A program made the position numbers and the translations under genes. Below, one piece after another: positions 46,401 through 58,252 of a stretch of DNA of 64,000 bases. Position 1 is the stretch's first letter, and every line of letters starts with the position of its first letter. Origin of the DNA: Polaromonas sp. (lineage in GTDB: Bacteria; Pseudomonadota; Gammaproteobacteria; Burkholderiales; Burkholderiaceae_C); assembly GCF_012927455.1 (NCBI RefSeq), contig NZ_JABBPE010000022.1, positions 1 to 64,000 of the forward strand, given 5' to 3'. Below the pieces are notes generated by a model that ran no database searches, had not been told where the DNA came from, and saw only the letters and a program-made list of their open reading frames with translations.

Positions 46401-46931
46401 ATGAACAAGCTGGCACTTCTGAGCAAGCACCTGTGGTTGGACGCATCCGACAGCCAGCGCGCCATTCCGCCCGATATGCTCAATCGCCTGACAGAACGCG
46501 TGGCGGCCAGCGAGCAGCGCCACAGCGGGCAGATCCGCATCTGTGTCGAGGCCTCGTTGCCCACCAGTTATCTGTTGCGGCTGAACGCTGAAAACACCCT
46601 GAGCGCTTTGGTACGACAGCGCGCTGTCATGATGTTCGGCAAGCTGGGCGTCTGGGACACCGAACACAACAACGGCGTGCTGATTTATCTGCTGCTGGCC
46701 GAACACGCGATTGAAATCGTCGCCGACCGCGGGCTGATGCGCCATGTGGACGCCGCGCAGTGGCAAGCCATGGTGGCGCGTATGGCCAGCGCCTTTAAAG
46801 ACAAGCGCTATGAAGACGGGCTGACGCAGGCGCTTGAAGAAAGTTCGGCGGTGTTGATGGCGCACTTTGCTCGAAGCGCCGCGGCGCGCGACCATCCCAA
46901 CGAACTGCCCGACACGCCGCACCTGGAATAG
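46401..46931 (+). CDS. TPM-domain protein
   Basis: 176 residues, no signal peptide and no strong membrane helix. HSGQIRICVEASLP, RAVMMFGKLGVWDTEHNNGV and LIYLLLAEHAIEIVADRGL show a cytoplasmic TPM domain. It follows the YgcG-type gene by 5 bases, so lemA, the secreted TPM and this one are likely made together. The function of this trio is not established; a role in envelope maintenance has been proposed for relatives. Confidence 0.9.
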   Translation: MNKLALLSKHLWLDASDSQRAIPPDMLNRLTERVAASEQRHSGQIRICVEASLPTSYLLRLNAENTLSALVRQRAVMMFGKLGVWDTEHNNGVLIYLLLAEHAIEIVADRGLMRHVDAAQWQAMVARMASAFKDKRYEDGLTQALEESSAVLMAHFARSAAARDHPNELPDTPHLE

Positions 46932-46988
46932 CGGCAGCGCCAGCGCCGGGGGCGCAGCAGCCGCTGCGCGCCTTGTTAACTGCTATTA

Positions 46989-47038
46989 TTTTAATAGCTA
47001 TTAGCGCCCATACCACATGGGCTAGAGGCCTATTTGAT
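46989..47038 (+). repeat. Interspersed repeat family A, copy 3
   Basis: TTTTAATAGCTATTAGCGCCC, then CATGGGCTAGAGGCCTATTT. It fills most of the gap between the convergent TPM and pdeM genes and may serve as the transcript end for both. Confidence 0.75.
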
Positions 47039-47063
47039 CACTTATTTCGGGCTAAACGCGCCT

Positions 47064-47747
47064 TCAGCGCGCGGGCGGCAAGCGCCAGACTGCCTGCCCG
47101 CCCACTGCATACAGCGTGCGCCCGGGCTGCCGCACAAGCTGCATGCCGCCGGTGAATTCGCCAAAGGCCGGCAACACGGCGCAGCGCGCCTCAAAACTGA
47201 AGCAGGCCAGTCGCAAATGCGCGCGGCCCGCGCCATGCAGACTCAGCGCCGGATGCAGATGGCCGGCCAGTACAAAGTGCGTGGCATGGTGTTGGGGATG
47301 GTGGCAGGCGGCAAAAGGCCCGATGGTCCAGGGTTCATCGACGCTCTGGATGCCCAGCGAAAGCGGCGGATCACCGGCGCGGCTGTCGTGGTTGCCGCGC
47401 ACCAGCGTGCAGTCCAGCGCCGCATGGTTGGCGCGCCACGCCGCCAGCGCCGCCAGCAGCGTGGGCGTGCGGGCTTGCGCCGCATGCAGAAAGTCACCCA
47501 GAAAGACCAGCTGCGCGGGCTGGTAGTGATGCAGCAAGGCACTCAGGCGCGCCAGGTTTTCGCGCGTCGTGCCGCTGGGCACGGGCTGCCCGAGCGCGCG
47601 GTAAGTTGCCGCCTTGCCCAGATGCAGGTCGGCTACCCACAGCACGCGCCCGGCAGGCCACCACAGCGCATGTTCGGGCAGCAGCCACAGCGTTTCGCCG
47701 GCGCAGTCAATCGCCAAGGGGCGGCCCAGCGCGCTATCGGGCGGCAT
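47064..47747 (-). CDS. pdeM: Ligase-associated phosphoesterase, PdeM type
   Basis: 227 residues. Calcineurin-like fold with metal motifs in order: WVADLHLGKAAT, VFLGDFLHA, VRGNHD and LAGHLHP. These match the DNA damage-associated metallophosphoesterase encoded with Lhr and an ATP-dependent ligase in proteobacteria. The ATG at 47747 overlaps the helicase stop as TGATG (a GTG one codon earlier is possible). It is the last gene of the four-gene repair unit. Confidence 0.93.
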   Translation of the reverse strand: MPPDSALGRPLAIDCAGETLWLLPEHALWWPAGRVLWVADLHLGKAATYRALGQPVPSGTTRENLARLSALLHHYQPAQLVFLGDFLHAAQARTPTLLAALAAWRANHAALDCTLVRGNHDSRAGDPPLSLGIQSVDEPWTIGPFAACHHPQHHATHFVLAGHLHPALSLHGAGRAHLRLACFSFEARCAVLPAFGEFTGGMQLVRQPGRTLYAVGGQAVWRLPPAR

Positions 47748-50700
47748 CACAAACCGGGCCGGCGGCCCGCGGCACGCCTGGGCGCACGGGCTTTGCCCGG
47801 TGGTGGTTTGTCGGCGCGCGTGCCCGACAGCGTGTCCTGCGAGAACGCCAGGCTCAGGCGCAGCTGTTCAGCAGCCGATGGCGTTTGATTGCCTGACGAC
47901 TGCGGCGCCTGGCTGGCCTCTGGCGTGCCGTCAGCGGCCCGGTCAAGCTGCGCCACCATGCGCGCAATGCGCTCGGCCAAATTTTCATTGGACAGTTGCT
48001 CGCGAAAGCGTTCCACCATTAGAGGAAAGGCAAACGGCGTGGGCCGCGCCAGCGTTTGCACAAGGAGCTGCTGCGTGGCCATGTGAGCCAGGGTGGCGCG
48101 CAAGCGGCCAATTTCCAGCTCCTGCGCCAGCAATTCCTGCTCGGCTTGCAGCAGCAGGCGATTGGTCGGGTCGTATTTTCGAAACACCTCATAAAACAGC
48201 GACGAGGAGGCCTGCAGCTGCTTGTTGCTGCGCTTTTCTCCAGGGTAGCCCTGAAAAATCAAGCCAGCCACGCGGGCGATTTCACGAAAACGCCGCTGCG
48301 CCAGCTCGCTGGCGTTCAGGCTGGCCAGCACTTCTTGCAAGAGATCGCCCCCACGCTGAATGTGGTGCCCCCACGGTCGCTCGCTTCGCGTAGCTTCCTG
48401 CCCCCCGAGGGGGCCGCTGCGCCTGCGGCCCGGCGAAGCCGGTTCCGCGGCCCCGGCTGGCTCCATGCAGTCCTCATACTCGCCTGGGGTGTAGCCGTCC
48501 GGCGTTAGCACTTGCGGAAGCAGCGTCGGCCAGTCCACTTCGGTGGCGCTGAGCAACTCGAAGCCATAGTCGTTGACAGCGATCGAAAAAGTGCGCGGCT
48601 GGCGCTGCGCCACGCGCCAGGCCAGCAGATTGGCCAGCCCGAGGTGCACCGGTCGGCCGGCGAACGGGTACAAAAACAAATGCCAGCCCTCGCGCGTTTT
48701 CAGCACTTCGGCCAGCAGGCTGTGCGGCGTCGGCAGCGCCGACCAGCGCTGCTGAATCTCCAGCAGCGGCCGCACGCGCTGCAGCTCGGGCGTGTCGTAT
48801 CGGCCTTCTTTGGCCAGGGCCAGCTGCTGCACCACCGCGTCGGCCAGCGTCGTCGAGAGCGGCATGCGCCCGCCGTTCCAGCGCGGCACCGCCGGGCGCT
48901 TGCCGCTGGCGCGGCGCACCCAGGCCGTCATCTCGTGGATGCGAACCAGTTCAAGCAGCCGGCCGCCAAACAGAAAGCAGTCAGCGGGCTTGAGACGCGC
49001 GGCAAAGCTTTCTTCGACCGTGCCGATCTTGGCGCCGCCGACATACTGCACCGCCATGCTGGCGTCACTGACGATGGTGCCGATGTTCGAGCGGTGACGC
49101 CGCGCCAGCCGCGCATCGGGCACGCGCCACACGCCCGCTTCGTCCGGCACGGCGCGGCGGTAGTCGGGATAGACCGCCAGCGAGGGTCCGCCCTGCGCGA
49201 CGAAGGACAGGCACCAGTCCCAGTTTTCTTGCGACAGCTGCGCGTAGGCCGCCGTGCTGCGCACCTCGGCCAACAATTCGGCGGGCACAAAGCCACCGCC
49301 CAGCGCAATCGTGACCAGGTGCTGCACCAGCACATCGAGTGGCTGCGCGGGCGATGCGCGCGACTCAATATGCCCGGCGGCAATCGCCGCGCGGGCGGCA
49401 GCGCCCTCGACCATCTCCAGGCTGTGCGTGGGCACCAGTGTGACGCGCGAGGGCCGGCCGGGCGCATGGCCCGAACGCCCGGCGCGCTGCAGCAGCCGCG
49501 CCACGCCTTTGGGCGAGCCGATTTGCAACACGCGTTCAACCGGCAAAAAATCGACGCCCAGATCCAGGCTGGAGGTGCAGACTACGGCCTTGAGCGCGCC
49601 GCTTTTCAGGCCCAGCTCTACCCACTCGCGCACCGCCCGGTCGAGCGAGCCGTGATGCAGCGCGATCAGCCCGGCCCAGTCGGGACGCGCCTGCAGCATC
49701 GCCTGGTACCAGATCTCGGCTTGCGAACGCGTGTTGGTAAACACCAGCGTGGTGCTGCTTTTTTCAATTTCTTCAATCACCTGCGGCAGCATGCTGAGGC
49801 CCAGATGCCCACCCCACGGAAAGCGTTCCACGCGCGCGGGCAGCAGCGAATCGACGAGCAGTTTTTTGGGCAGCTGGCCCTGCACCAGCACGCCATCGTC
49901 GTGACCCAGCAGGGTGCGCATCGCTTCCTTCAAATTGCCCAGCGTCGCCGACATGCCCCAAACTGATAGTGCCCCCACGCTTTTCACTTCGTGTAATGCG
50001 CTGCCCCCCGAGGAGGCGCTGCGCCTGCGGCCCGGCAAAGCCGGTTCCGCGGCCCCTGCTTGCGCATGCGGGAGCGGAAGTCGAACCCCCACGCTTTCCA
50101 CTGCGTGTAGTTCGCTGCCCTCCAAGGGGACTGGGCTGGCTTGGGCTGGCCCATCGGAAGAGTTCCAATGCTTTAGCCGTGCTAAAGCCAGCTGCACCTG
50201 CACGCCGCGCTTGTTGCCGAGCAACTCGTGCCACTCATCGACTACGACCAGCTTCACGGCGCCCAGCACGTCCCTGGCATCGGCGCGGGACAGCAGCAGC
50301 GACAGGCTCTCGGGCGTGGTGACCAGCACGCTCGGCAGGCGCTGGTTCTGCGCGCTGCGTTCAGCCGCTGGTGTGTCGCCAGTGCGTGCGCCGGCGCTCC
50401 AGTACATGAAACTTGACGTTCCATCGTCATTCACGGCGGCATTCAACACCTCAAGCGGCAGCTGCAACGCACGCAGCGTGTCAGCCGCCAGTGCACGCAT
50501 CGGCGTGATCCAGAGCACGGTCAGCGGCGCTGCCTTGACGCTTCCCTCTCTTGCTACGCTTTTAATAGCTGCTTGCGCCCGTACCGTATGGGCTAGAGCC
50601 ATAAAAGACATCAAGGCACCGAGCCAGACGGCATAGGTCTTGCCGGCGCCGGTCGTCGCATGGAGTAAACCAGAATGGCCGTCGCCAATTGCTTTCCAGA

Positions 50701-50794
50701 CGTCGCGCTGGAATTTGAACGGCGTCCAGCCGCGCGCGTCAAACCAGGCATCGAGGGCCTTTTTGACCAGTGGTTTTGCCGACCTGGTTGTCAT
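47747..50794 (-). CDS. lhr: Ligase-associated DEXH-box helicase (Lhr type) with repeat insertions
   Basis: 1015 residues, against roughly 820-860 for the Lhr-Core type. Walker A ATTGAGKT (46-53), DEWH (186-189), [12 protein letters not shown] motif III, the RecA2 part ([53 protein letters not shown]), winged-helix and Lhr core domains are all complete. It is a 3'-5' ATP-dependent helicase in DNA repair. Three inserts explain the extra length: residues 64-78 (repeat family A), about 212-275 (two family B elements) and about 778-813 (one family B element). All keep the frame. It overlaps the ligase stop by 4 bases. Confidence 0.95.
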   Translation of the reverse strand: MTTRSAKPLVKKALDAWFDARGWTPFKFQRDVWKAIGDGHSGLLHATTGAGKTYAVWLGALMSFMALAHTVRAQAAIKSVAREGSVKAAPLTVLWITPMRALAADTLRALQLPLEVLNAAVNDDGTSSFMYWSAGARTGDTPAAERSAQNQRLPSVLVTTPESLSLLLSRADARDVLGAVKLVVVDEWHELLGNKRGVQVQLALARLKHWNSSDGPAQASPVPLEGSELHAVESVGVRLPLPHAQAGAAEPALPGRRRSASSGGSALHEVKSVGALSVWGMSATLGNLKEAMRTLLGHDDGVLVQGQLPKKLLVDSLLPARVERFPWGGHLGLSMLPQVIEEIEKSSTTLVFTNTRSQAEIWYQAMLQARPDWAGLIALHHGSLDRAVREWVELGLKSGALKAVVCTSSLDLGVDFLPVERVLQIGSPKGVARLLQRAGRSGHAPGRPSRVTLVPTHSLEMVEGAAARAAIAAGHIESRASPAQPLDVLVQHLVTIALGGGFVPAELLAEVRSTAAYAQLSQENWDWCLSFVAQGGPSLAVYPDYRRAVPDEAGVWRVPDARLARRHRSNIGTIVSDASMAVQYVGGAKIGTVEESFAARLKPADCFLFGGRLLELVRIHEMTAWVRRASGKRPAVPRWNGGRMPLSTTLADAVVQQLALAKEGRYDTPELQRVRPLLEIQQRWSALPTPHSLLAEVLKTREGWHLFLYPFAGRPVHLGLANLLAWRVAQRQPRTFSIAVNDYGFELLSATEVDWPTLLPQVLTPDGYTPGEYEDCMEPAGAAEPASPGRRRSGPLGGQEATRSERPWGHHIQRGGDLLQEVLASLNASELAQRRFREIARVAGLIFQGYPGEKRSNKQLQASSSLFYEVFRKYDPTNRLLLQAEQELLAQELEIGRLRATLAHMATQQLLVQTLARPTPFAFPLMVERFREQLSNENLAERIARMVAQLDRAADGTPEASQAPQSSGNQTPSAAEQLRLSLAFSQDTLSGTRADKPPPGKARAPRRAAGRRPGL
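48358..48455 (-). repeat. Repeat family B element inside lhr (C-terminal copy)
   Basis: Plus-strand GCCCCCACGGTCGCTCGCTTCGC, then CTGCCCCCCGAGGGGGCCGC, followed by CTGCGGCCCGGCGAAGCCGG. It encodes about 36 residues ([19 protein letters not shown]) in a segment that related helicases lack. The internal palindrome CCCCCCGAGGGGGC is the clearest part. Confidence 0.8.
49973..50160 (-). repeat. Two repeat family B elements inside lhr
   Basis: Two units start near 49973 and 50086, each opening CCCCCACGCTTT(T/C)CACT(T/G)CGTGTA and holding a CTGCCC(C/T)CC(G/A)AGG core. Together they encode residues 212-275 between the DEWH-containing strand and motif III. The insert length is a multiple of three and no stop is created. 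Confidence 0.85.
50561..50604 (+). repeat. Interspersed repeat family A, copy 4, inside lhr
   Basis: TTTAATAGCTGCTTGCGCCC, then CGTATGGGCTAGAGCC: the best match to the family core. It lies on the strand opposite to the helicase gene and encodes residues 64-78 ([14 protein letters not shown]), just after the Walker A helix. The frame is preserved. Confidence 0.85.
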
Positions 50795-52467
50795 GCTTTG
50801 GCCGGCAGCAACGCAGCCAGCGTCTCCAGGGTATCGGCCTCGGCCACCGGCTTGTCCTCGCGCCAGCGCAGCATGCGCGGAAAGCGCACGGCAATGCCGC
50901 TCTTGTGGCGCGGGCTGCGCGCGATGCCTTCAAAGCCGAGCTCGAACACCAGTGTCGGTTTGACGCTGCGCACCGGGCCAAAGCTTTCGAGCGTGGTCTT
51001 GCGGATGATGGCATCGACACGCGCCATTTCGGCGTCGGTCAGGCCCGAATAGGCCTTGGCAAAAGGCACCAGCTTGCGGTCTGTCTGCCCTTCGGGCTCG
51101 CTCCATACTGCGAAGGTGTAGTCGCTGTAAAGGCTGGCGCGTCGGCCGTGGCCGCGTTGCGCGTAAATCAGCACGGCATCGATGCTGAGCGGGTCAATCT
51201 TCCACTTCCACCAGAGCCCGGCCTCCTTGGTGCGGCCGACGCCGTAGAGGGCCTGGCGCTGCTTGAGCATCATGCCTTCAACACCCATGGCACGCGCCGC
51301 TTCGCGCTGCAAGGCCAGGCTTTGCCAGTCGTCGCCGTTCAGCATCGGGCTGGGCCGCAGCGTGGGATGCTGCAGCTCGGTCACCAGCGTGTCGAGCAGG
51401 GCCCGGCGCTCGGCTTGTGGCAGCGCCCGCAGGTCACGCTGCTGCCACTCCAGCAAGTCATACGCCAGCAGCACGACCGGAATGTCGCGCAGCAGCTTGG
51501 CCCCCAGCGTCTTGCGGCCCAGGCGTTTTTGCAGCTCGGCAAAGGGCTGCACGCGGCCCGCGCTCCCCGGCAAAGTTTCATCGCTGCGCCAGACCACGAT
51601 TTCGCCGTCGAGTACCGTGCCATCGGGCAGCGCCTCGCCCAGCTTTGCGAGTTCGGGGAAGCGCTCAGTCACCAGCTCCTCGCCGCGCGACCACAGCCAG
51701 ACCTGACCGGCGCGCTTGACCAGCTGGGCCCGAATGCCGTCCCATTTCCATTCAATGATCCAATCCGCCGGCGCGCCCAGCAGGCTGTCGAACTGCTGCA
51801 GCGGCTGGTTGAAGGGATGGGCAAGAAAAAACGGATAGGGCTGACCGCTGGTTTGCTGGTTCAGCTCGCCGCTGCTTTCCGGCGCAATCAGCGCGGCATA
51901 TTGGCCGGCCGAGGGTTGGCCGCTGATGTGCGTGTAGCCCATCAGCCGCTGCGCCACCCGCTTGGCGTCAATGCCGCCGACCGCTGCCAGCGCCTGCGTG
52001 ACCTGCAGCCGCGACACGCCGACGCGAAAGCCGCCGGTGATCAGCTTGAAATAGACCAGGCGCTCGTCCACGGCCAGCAGGTTCCATTGCGCGCGCAGGG
52101 TGTCTGGCAAGGCTTCGGGCAGCTCTTTTCGCAGCGGCAGCAGGTGCCGCTCTATCCACACCGCCAGGCCCAAATCGTGCGCGCCGCTGGGCGGTGGCAG
52201 CAACAGCGCGATGGTTTCGGCGAGGTCGCCGACCGATTCGTAGCTTTCGTCAAACAGCCATTCGGGCAACCCAGCGGCTTGCTGTGCAAGCCCGCGCAGC
52301 AGCTTGGTGGCCACCAGCTGGCGTGGCTTGCCACCGGCCAGAAAATACACGGCCCAGGCCGCATCTGCGGGCGCGGCACTTTGCAGATAGCGTTGCAGCG
52401 CGGCCTGTTTGGCAAGACTCGACGTGGTCGCGTCAAGCTCGCGGTAAAGGGCCGCAAATGCTTTCAT
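50791..52467 (-). CDS. ATP-dependent DNA ligase
   Basis: 558 residues, single-polypeptide ligase of the kind found with Lhr and PdeM. N-terminal DNA-binding domain to about 215, then the nucleotidyltransferase domain with motif [13 protein letters not shown] (nucleophile Lys241), motif III-like [10 protein letters not shown], motif [10 protein letters not shown] and motif [11 protein letters not shown], and an OB-fold domain ending [11 protein letters not shown]. It seals nicks using ATP and is distinct from the replicative NAD-dependent LigA. Its ATG overlaps the exonuclease stop by 4 bases. Confidence 0.96.
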   Translation of the reverse strand: MKAFAALYRELDATTSSLAKQAALQRYLQSAAPADAAWAVYFLAGGKPRQLVATKLLRGLAQQAAGLPEWLFDESYESVGDLAETIALLLPPPSGAHDLGLAVWIERHLLPLRKELPEALPDTLRAQWNLLAVDERLVYFKLITGGFRVGVSRLQVTQALAAVGGIDAKRVAQRLMGYTHISGQPSAGQYAALIAPESSGELNQQTSGQPYPFFLAHPFNQPLQQFDSLLGAPADWIIEWKWDGIRAQLVKRAGQVWLWSRGEELVTERFPELAKLGEALPDGTVLDGEIVVWRSDETLPGSAGRVQPFAELQKRLGRKTLGAKLLRDIPVVLLAYDLLEWQQRDLRALPQAERRALLDTLVTELQHPTLRPSPMLNGDDWQSLALQREAARAMGVEGMMLKQRQALYGVGRTKEAGLWWKWKIDPLSIDAVLIYAQRGHGRRASLYSDYTFAVWSEPEGQTDRKLVPFAKAYSGLTDAEMARVDAIIRKTTLESFGPVRSVKPTLVFELGFEGIARSPRHKSGIAVRFPRMLRWREDKPVAEADTLETLAALLPAKA

Positions 52468-53522
52468 GAAGTGGCGTCGCGGGCAGGCTGGATGGCATCC
52501 ACGGGCTTGCCGGAGTCGCGGAGCACGGCAGCCTGATCGGCCACATCCTCACCGCCGTATTCGGTCTTGAAGCCCTGCGCATCAAGCCCCCGCTCGCGCA
52601 GCCAGCGCACCAGCACCGCAACGCTGCCATGCGTGACGAAGACGCGCTCGGCGCCCGTGCCGTCAATGGCGCGCTGCAGGCTGGGCCAGTCGGCGTGGTC
52701 TGACATGACAAAGCCGCGGTCCACGCCACGGCGCCGCCGCGTGCCGCGCAGCAGCATCCAGCCGCTGGCAAAAGCGTCGGAGTAGTTGCCGAAGCGGCGC
52801 ATCCAGGGCGACCCCTGCGCGGATGGCGGCGCCAGTACCAGCGCCTGGCTGATCGCTGCCGAGTCAGCTTGCGCGACCGTCTGCGTGGCGGGCAAATTCA
52901 CCCCGGCTTCCCGGTATACCCGGCTCAAAGGCTCGACCGCGCCATGGGCAACGATGGGTCCAATGCTGGCGTCGACGCCGTGAAGAATGCGCTGCGCCTT
53001 GCCAAAGGCGTAGCAAAACAGTACCGACGCGCGTCCGGCAGCGGCATTGCCGCGCCACCATTGATTGATGTCGGCAAACAGTTCGGCTTGGGACGGCCAG
53101 CGGTAAATCGGCAGGCCAAAGGTCGATTCGGTAATAAAGGTATGGCAGCGAAGCGGCTCGAACGGCTCGCAAGTGCCGTCACCTTCCAGTTTGTAATCAC
53201 CCGAGGCGACCCACACTTCGCCGCCGTGCTCGACCCGCACTTGCGCCGACCCCAGCACATGGCCGGCCGGGTGCAGCGAAATACGGACGCCGTTGTGCAG
53301 CACCGGCTCGCCATAAGGCAGTGTCTGCAGCGTGATCTCGCCCAGCCGGCTGCGCAGGATGCCCGCGCTGTTGGCGTGCGCCAGATAGCGTGCATGCCCC
53401 ACGCGCGCATGATCCGAATGGCCGTGCGTGATTACGGCGCTTTCAACCGGTCGCCAGGGGTCGATATAGAAGTCGCCCGCTGGGCAATACAGGCCTTCCG
53501 GCCTCGCCACGATCAGGTTCAT
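52464..53522 (-). CDS. Ligase-associated DNA exonuclease (metallo-beta-lactamase fold)
   Basis: 352 residues. Metallo-beta-lactamase/beta-CASP protein with ITHGHSDHARVGHARY (HxHxDH, residues 33-38) near the start, VRISLHPAGHVLGSAQVRVE and VASGDYKLEGDGTCEPFEPL in the middle, and FVTHG towards the end. It is the nuclease partner in the ligase-associated repair set. The ATG at 53522 gives the family-like MNLIVARPEGLYCPAGDFYI. It heads the exo-ligase-lhr-pdeM operon; the 175 bases upstream show no LexA-type site. Confidence 0.94.
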   Translation of the reverse strand: MNLIVARPEGLYCPAGDFYIDPWRPVESAVITHGHSDHARVGHARYLAHANSAGILRSRLGEITLQTLPYGEPVLHNGVRISLHPAGHVLGSAQVRVEHGGEVWVASGDYKLEGDGTCEPFEPLRCHTFITESTFGLPIYRWPSQAELFADINQWWRGNAAAGRASVLFCYAFGKAQRILHGVDASIGPIVAHGAVEPLSRVYREAGVNLPATQTVAQADSAAISQALVLAPPSAQGSPWMRRFGNYSDAFASGWMLLRGTRRRRGVDRGFVMSDHADWPSLQRAIDGTGAERVFVTHGSVAVLVRWLRERGLDAQGFKTEYGGEDVADQAAVLRDSGKPVDAIQPARDATS

Positions 53523-53697
53523 GTGCAGGGGGTGTGAAGTGTGAAGGTGTAGAGAGGAAATTAAAGTCGCTGTTTCGGCTGTGAGCAAAAACCTAGATTT
53601 TGATCCTAGCGCCAGCACCGACTATCCGCTGAACGCGGGCAAGCCCTTGGCCTGTCAGCAGGGACTTACAACGCGCCCAACCATGCGCAGTGCCCAT

Positions 53698-53728
53698 AAA
53701 AAAAGCCCCCGACTTGCGTCAGGGGCTT
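53698..53728 (-). terminator. Rho-independent terminator of the atp operon
   Basis: On the minus strand AAGCCCC, an 11-base loop TGACGCAAGTC with GGGGGCTT and then TTTTTTA. It lies 61 bases after atpC and separates it from the repair operon, which is transcribed in the same direction. Confidence 0.9.
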
Positions 53729-53788
53729 GATGCAGAGTTCCGTTGCCGAATCTCTGCGTTTGCAGACAGCGGTCTGCGTTGATTGCTC

Positions 53789-54205
53789 TTATTTTTTCTG
53801 GCGGTATTTGCGCAGCGCTGCAATCTGCGCGGCCATCACAGCCAACTCGGACTGGGCCATGGCAATGTCGATATCGGTTTTGGCATTTTTCAGGGCTTCT
53901 TCGGCCGCTGCCCGGGCGGTTGTGGCCTTGGCTTCGTCCAGGTCCTTGCCGCGGATGGCGGTGTCGCTCAGTACCGTCACGCAATGGGGCTGCACTTCCA
54001 GCAGGCCGCCGGCGACAAACACAAACTCTTCCGTGCCATCGGCTTTTTCAATGCGAACCGCACCCGGTTTGATGCGGGTGATCAGCGGCGTATGGCGCGG
54101 GTAGATCCCCAGTTCGCCGGCCTCGCCGGGCAAAGCCACAAATTTGGCCTCGCCGGAGAAGATGGACTCTTCTGCGGATACAACGTCGACGTGGATGGTG
54201 TTCAT
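53789..54205 (-). CDS. atpC: ATP synthase F1 epsilon subunit
   Basis: 138 residues: beta-sandwich N-terminal domain ([39 protein letters not shown]) and a C-terminal helical hairpin. It couples rotor to F1 and can inhibit ATP hydrolysis. It is the last gene of the atp operon, 22 bases after atpD. Confidence 0.97.
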   Translation of the reverse strand: MNTIHVDVVSAEESIFSGEAKFVALPGEAGELGIYPRHTPLITRIKPGAVRIEKADGTEEFVFVAGGLLEVQPHCVTVLSDTAIRGKDLDEAKATTARAAAEEALKNAKTDIDIAMAQSELAVMAAQIAALRKYRQKK

Positions 54206-54227
54206 GAATGCTCCTTAAAGAAGTCGA

Positions 54228-55664
<1,437 letters not shown>

Positions 55665-55683
55665 TTAAATCTGGTGTGGCGGA

Positions 55684-56550
55684 TTAAACCGCTGCAGCAC
55701 CGGCAACGATTTCCGAAAGTTCTTTCGTAATCGCAGCCTGACGTGTTTTGTTGTAAACCAGCTTGAGCTCGTCAATCACGCTGCCGGCGTTGTCGGTCGC
55801 GGCCTTCATGGCCACCATGCGGGCTGACTGCTCGGACGCCATGTTCTCGGCAACGGCCTGGTAAACCAGCGCTTCGACAAAACGAACCATCAAATCGTCG
55901 ATCACGGTTTGCGCGTCCGGCTCGTAGATGTAGTCCCAGCCATGCTGGTCCTTGTCGGCTTGCAGGCGCTCGGCCGTGAGGGGCAGCAGTTGCTCGACCA
56001 CCGGCTCCTGGCGCATGGTGTTGATGAACCGGGTGTAGCACAGGTACACCGCGCTGACCTTGCCTTCGCTGTACGCGTCGAGCAGCACCTTGACGGGGCC
56101 GATCAGCTTGTCCAAATGCGGCTTGTCGCCCAGCTGCGTGGCATGCGACACCACCTTGACGCCCACCCGATTGAGAAAACCCAGACCCTTGTTGCCAATG
56201 GCCACGGCCCGTGCGTCATGTCCGGCAGCCTGCAGATCCTTGAGCTTGGCGGTAACCGCGCGCAGCACGTTGGTGTTCATGCCGCCGCACAAACCCTTGT
56301 CGGTGCTCACCACGATGAACCCGGTGGTCTTGGCGTCGTTGGACTCCATGAACTTGTGGGTGTACTCGGGGTTGGCCTGACTCAGATTGGCCGTGACGTT
56401 GCGTATCTTGTCGCTGTAAGGACGGGCTGCGCGCATTCGCTCCTGCGCCTTGCGCATTTTGGAGGCAGCCACCATTTCCATGGCCTTGGTGATCTTCTTG
56501 GTGTTTTCCACCGACTTGATCTTGCCGCGTATTTCCTTGCCTGCTGCCAT
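55684..56550 (-). CDS. atpG: ATP synthase F1 gamma subunit
   Basis: 288 residues. N-terminal [20 protein letters not shown] with [12 protein letters not shown] and C-terminal [20 protein letters not shown], with [20 protein letters not shown], form the central rotor coiled coil. It has no insertions. Confidence 0.98.
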   Translation of the reverse strand: MAAGKEIRGKIKSVENTKKITKAMEMVAASKMRKAQERMRAARPYSDKIRNVTANLSQANPEYTHKFMESNDAKTTGFIVVSTDKGLCGGMNTNVLRAVTAKLKDLQAAGHDARAVAIGNKGLGFLNRVGVKVVSHATQLGDKPHLDKLIGPVKVLLDAYSEGKVSAVYLCYTRFINTMRQEPVVEQLLPLTAERLQADKDQHGWDYIYEPDAQTVIDDLMVRFVEALVYQAVAENMASEQSARMVAMKAATDNAGSVIDELKLVYNKTRQAAITKELSEIVAGAAAV

Positions 56551-56577
56551 AACAGTTTCCTGGTTTCGGGTGAAAAC

Positions 56578-58191
56578 TTAAGCGAACGACTTCTTGAATT
56601 CGATCACGGCGGCTTTGAGCTCAGCTTCAGCATCCTGACAAACTTTCTTCATTGCCTTCTTCGAATCGCTGTCGTCCGGCTTGGCCGGCTTCACGTCCCA
56701 TTTGGCGCCATTTTTCTCAATGGTAGCCAGCAGTGCAGCGTGCTTGTCTTTAAGGTAGGAGTGCAGCCCGTGCTCGAAAGACAGTACCTTCTTGACGTCA
56801 ATATCATCCATGACACCCATGTTGACCGCAAACAGGGTCACGCCCATCAGGCTGATAGGCAGGGGCGAGTACTGGGCTTGCTTGAGCAATTCCGTGACAC
56901 GCGCGCCGCGCTCGAGCTGCTTGCGGGTAGCCTCGTCCAGGTCGGAAGCGAACTGCGCGAATGCGGCCAATTCACGGTACTGGGCCAGGTCGGTACGGAT
57001 ACCACCGGAAAGGCCCTTGATCCAGTTGGTCTGGGCGGCGCCACCGACGCGCGATACCGAGATACCGGCGTTGATCGCGGGGCGGACACCGGCGTTGAAC
57101 AAGCTGGTTTCCAGAAAGATCTGACCATCGGTGATCGAAATCACGTTGGTCGGCACGAAGGCGGACACGTCGCCGGCCTGCGTTTCAATAATGGGCAGGG
57201 CCGTCAGTGAACCGGTCTTGCCCGTGACGGCGCCTTTGGTGAAGTCTTCGACATACTTTTCGTTGACGCGCGCCGCACGCTCAAGCAGGCGGCTGTGCAG
57301 ATAGAACACGTCGCCCGGATAGGCTTCGCGGCCTGGCGGACGGCGCAACAGCAGCGATACCTGACGGTAGGCCACGGCCTGCTTGGACAAGTCGTCGTAC
57401 ACGATGAGCGCATCTTCACCGCGATCGCGGAAGTACTCGCCCATGGTGCAGCCGGAATAGGCGCTGACGTATTGCATGGCCGGCGAATCGGAGGCCGAAG
57501 CCGCCACCACGATGGTGTATTCCATGGCGCCGGCCTGCTCCAGCGAGCGCACCACGTTTTTGATCGAAGAGGCTTTCTGGCCAATCGCGACATAGACGCA
57601 GGACACGCCCGTGCCCTTTTGGTTGATGATGGCATCAATCGCCACGGCGGTTTTGCCGGTCTGTCGGTCACCGATGATCAGCTCGCGCTGGCCCCGGCCG
57701 ATAGGCACCATGGAGTCGATGGACTTCAGGCCGGTCTGCAGCGGCTGGTCGACCGATTTACGGGCGATCACGCCGGGCGCAACCTTTTCGATCACGTCGG
57801 TCAACTTGGCGTTGATCGGACCCTTGCCGTCAATCGGCTGGCCCAGTGCGTTGACGACGCGGCCCAGCAGCTCGCGGCCGATCGGCACTTCCAGAATACG
57901 GCCGGTGCACTTGACGGTGTCGCCTTCAGCGATGTGTTCGTACTCGCCCAGAATCACGGAGCCGACTGAGTCACGCTCGAGATTCAGCGCCAAGCCATAG
58001 GTGGGCGTGCCGTCCGCCGTGGCAGGGAATTCGAGCATCTCGCCCTGCATCACATCGGACAGGCCATGAATACGGACGATACCGTCGGCCACGGACACAA
58101 CCGTGCCCTGGTTGCGGATGTCGGCGCTGACAGTCAGGCCTTCGATACGGCTCTTGATCAGTTCAGAAATTTCTGCGGGATTGAGTTGCAT
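56578..58191 (-). CDS. atpA: ATP synthase F1 alpha subunit, with C-terminal insert
   Basis: 537 residues, against about 513-518 in E. coli and betaproteobacterial relatives. Walker A GDRQTGKT at 174-181; [20 protein letters not shown] and the arginine-finger region [10 protein letters not shown] are standard. The surplus lies near the C-terminus: after [10 protein letters not shown] comes a polar, Lys/Asp-rich stretch [20 protein letters not shown] before the normal ending [10 protein letters not shown]. It is in frame and not a frameshift product. Its effect on F1 is unknown. Confidence 0.97.
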   Translation of the reverse strand: MQLNPAEISELIKSRIEGLTVSADIRNQGTVVSVADGIVRIHGLSDVMQGEMLEFPATADGTPTYGLALNLERDSVGSVILGEYEHIAEGDTVKCTGRILEVPIGRELLGRVVNALGQPIDGKGPINAKLTDVIEKVAPGVIARKSVDQPLQTGLKSIDSMVPIGRGQRELIIGDRQTGKTAVAIDAIINQKGTGVSCVYVAIGQKASSIKNVVRSLEQAGAMEYTIVVAASASDSPAMQYVSAYSGCTMGEYFRDRGEDALIVYDDLSKQAVAYRQVSLLLRRPPGREAYPGDVFYLHSRLLERAARVNEKYVEDFTKGAVTGKTGSLTALPIIETQAGDVSAFVPTNVISITDGQIFLETSLFNAGVRPAINAGISVSRVGGAAQTNWIKGLSGGIRTDLAQYRELAAFAQFASDLDEATRKQLERGARVTELLKQAQYSPLPISLMGVTLFAVNMGVMDDIDVKKVLSFEHGLHSYLKDKHAALLATIEKNGAKWDVKPAKPDDSDSKKAMKKVCQDAEAELKAAVIEFKKSFA

Positions 58192-58252
58192 GACTCTTTC
58201 CTTCTTTCTAGGTTGTTGGCTGAAAACTTGCGATGGCGCCGGTGCGCCAGCT

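Noticed and set aside
48512..49966. 484-codon open frame on the plus strand
   Set aside because: It is antisense to the helicase core; the product has no domain I recognise and is His/Arg/Gln-rich, as antisense frames of GC-rich genes are.
50770..52536. 588-codon open frame on the plus strand
   Set aside because: It lies exactly opposite the DNA ligase gene, whose motifs are complete. It is a by-product of high GC third positions.
55909..57210. 433-codon open frame on the plus strand
   Set aside because: It is antisense to atpG and atpA, two essential conserved genes.
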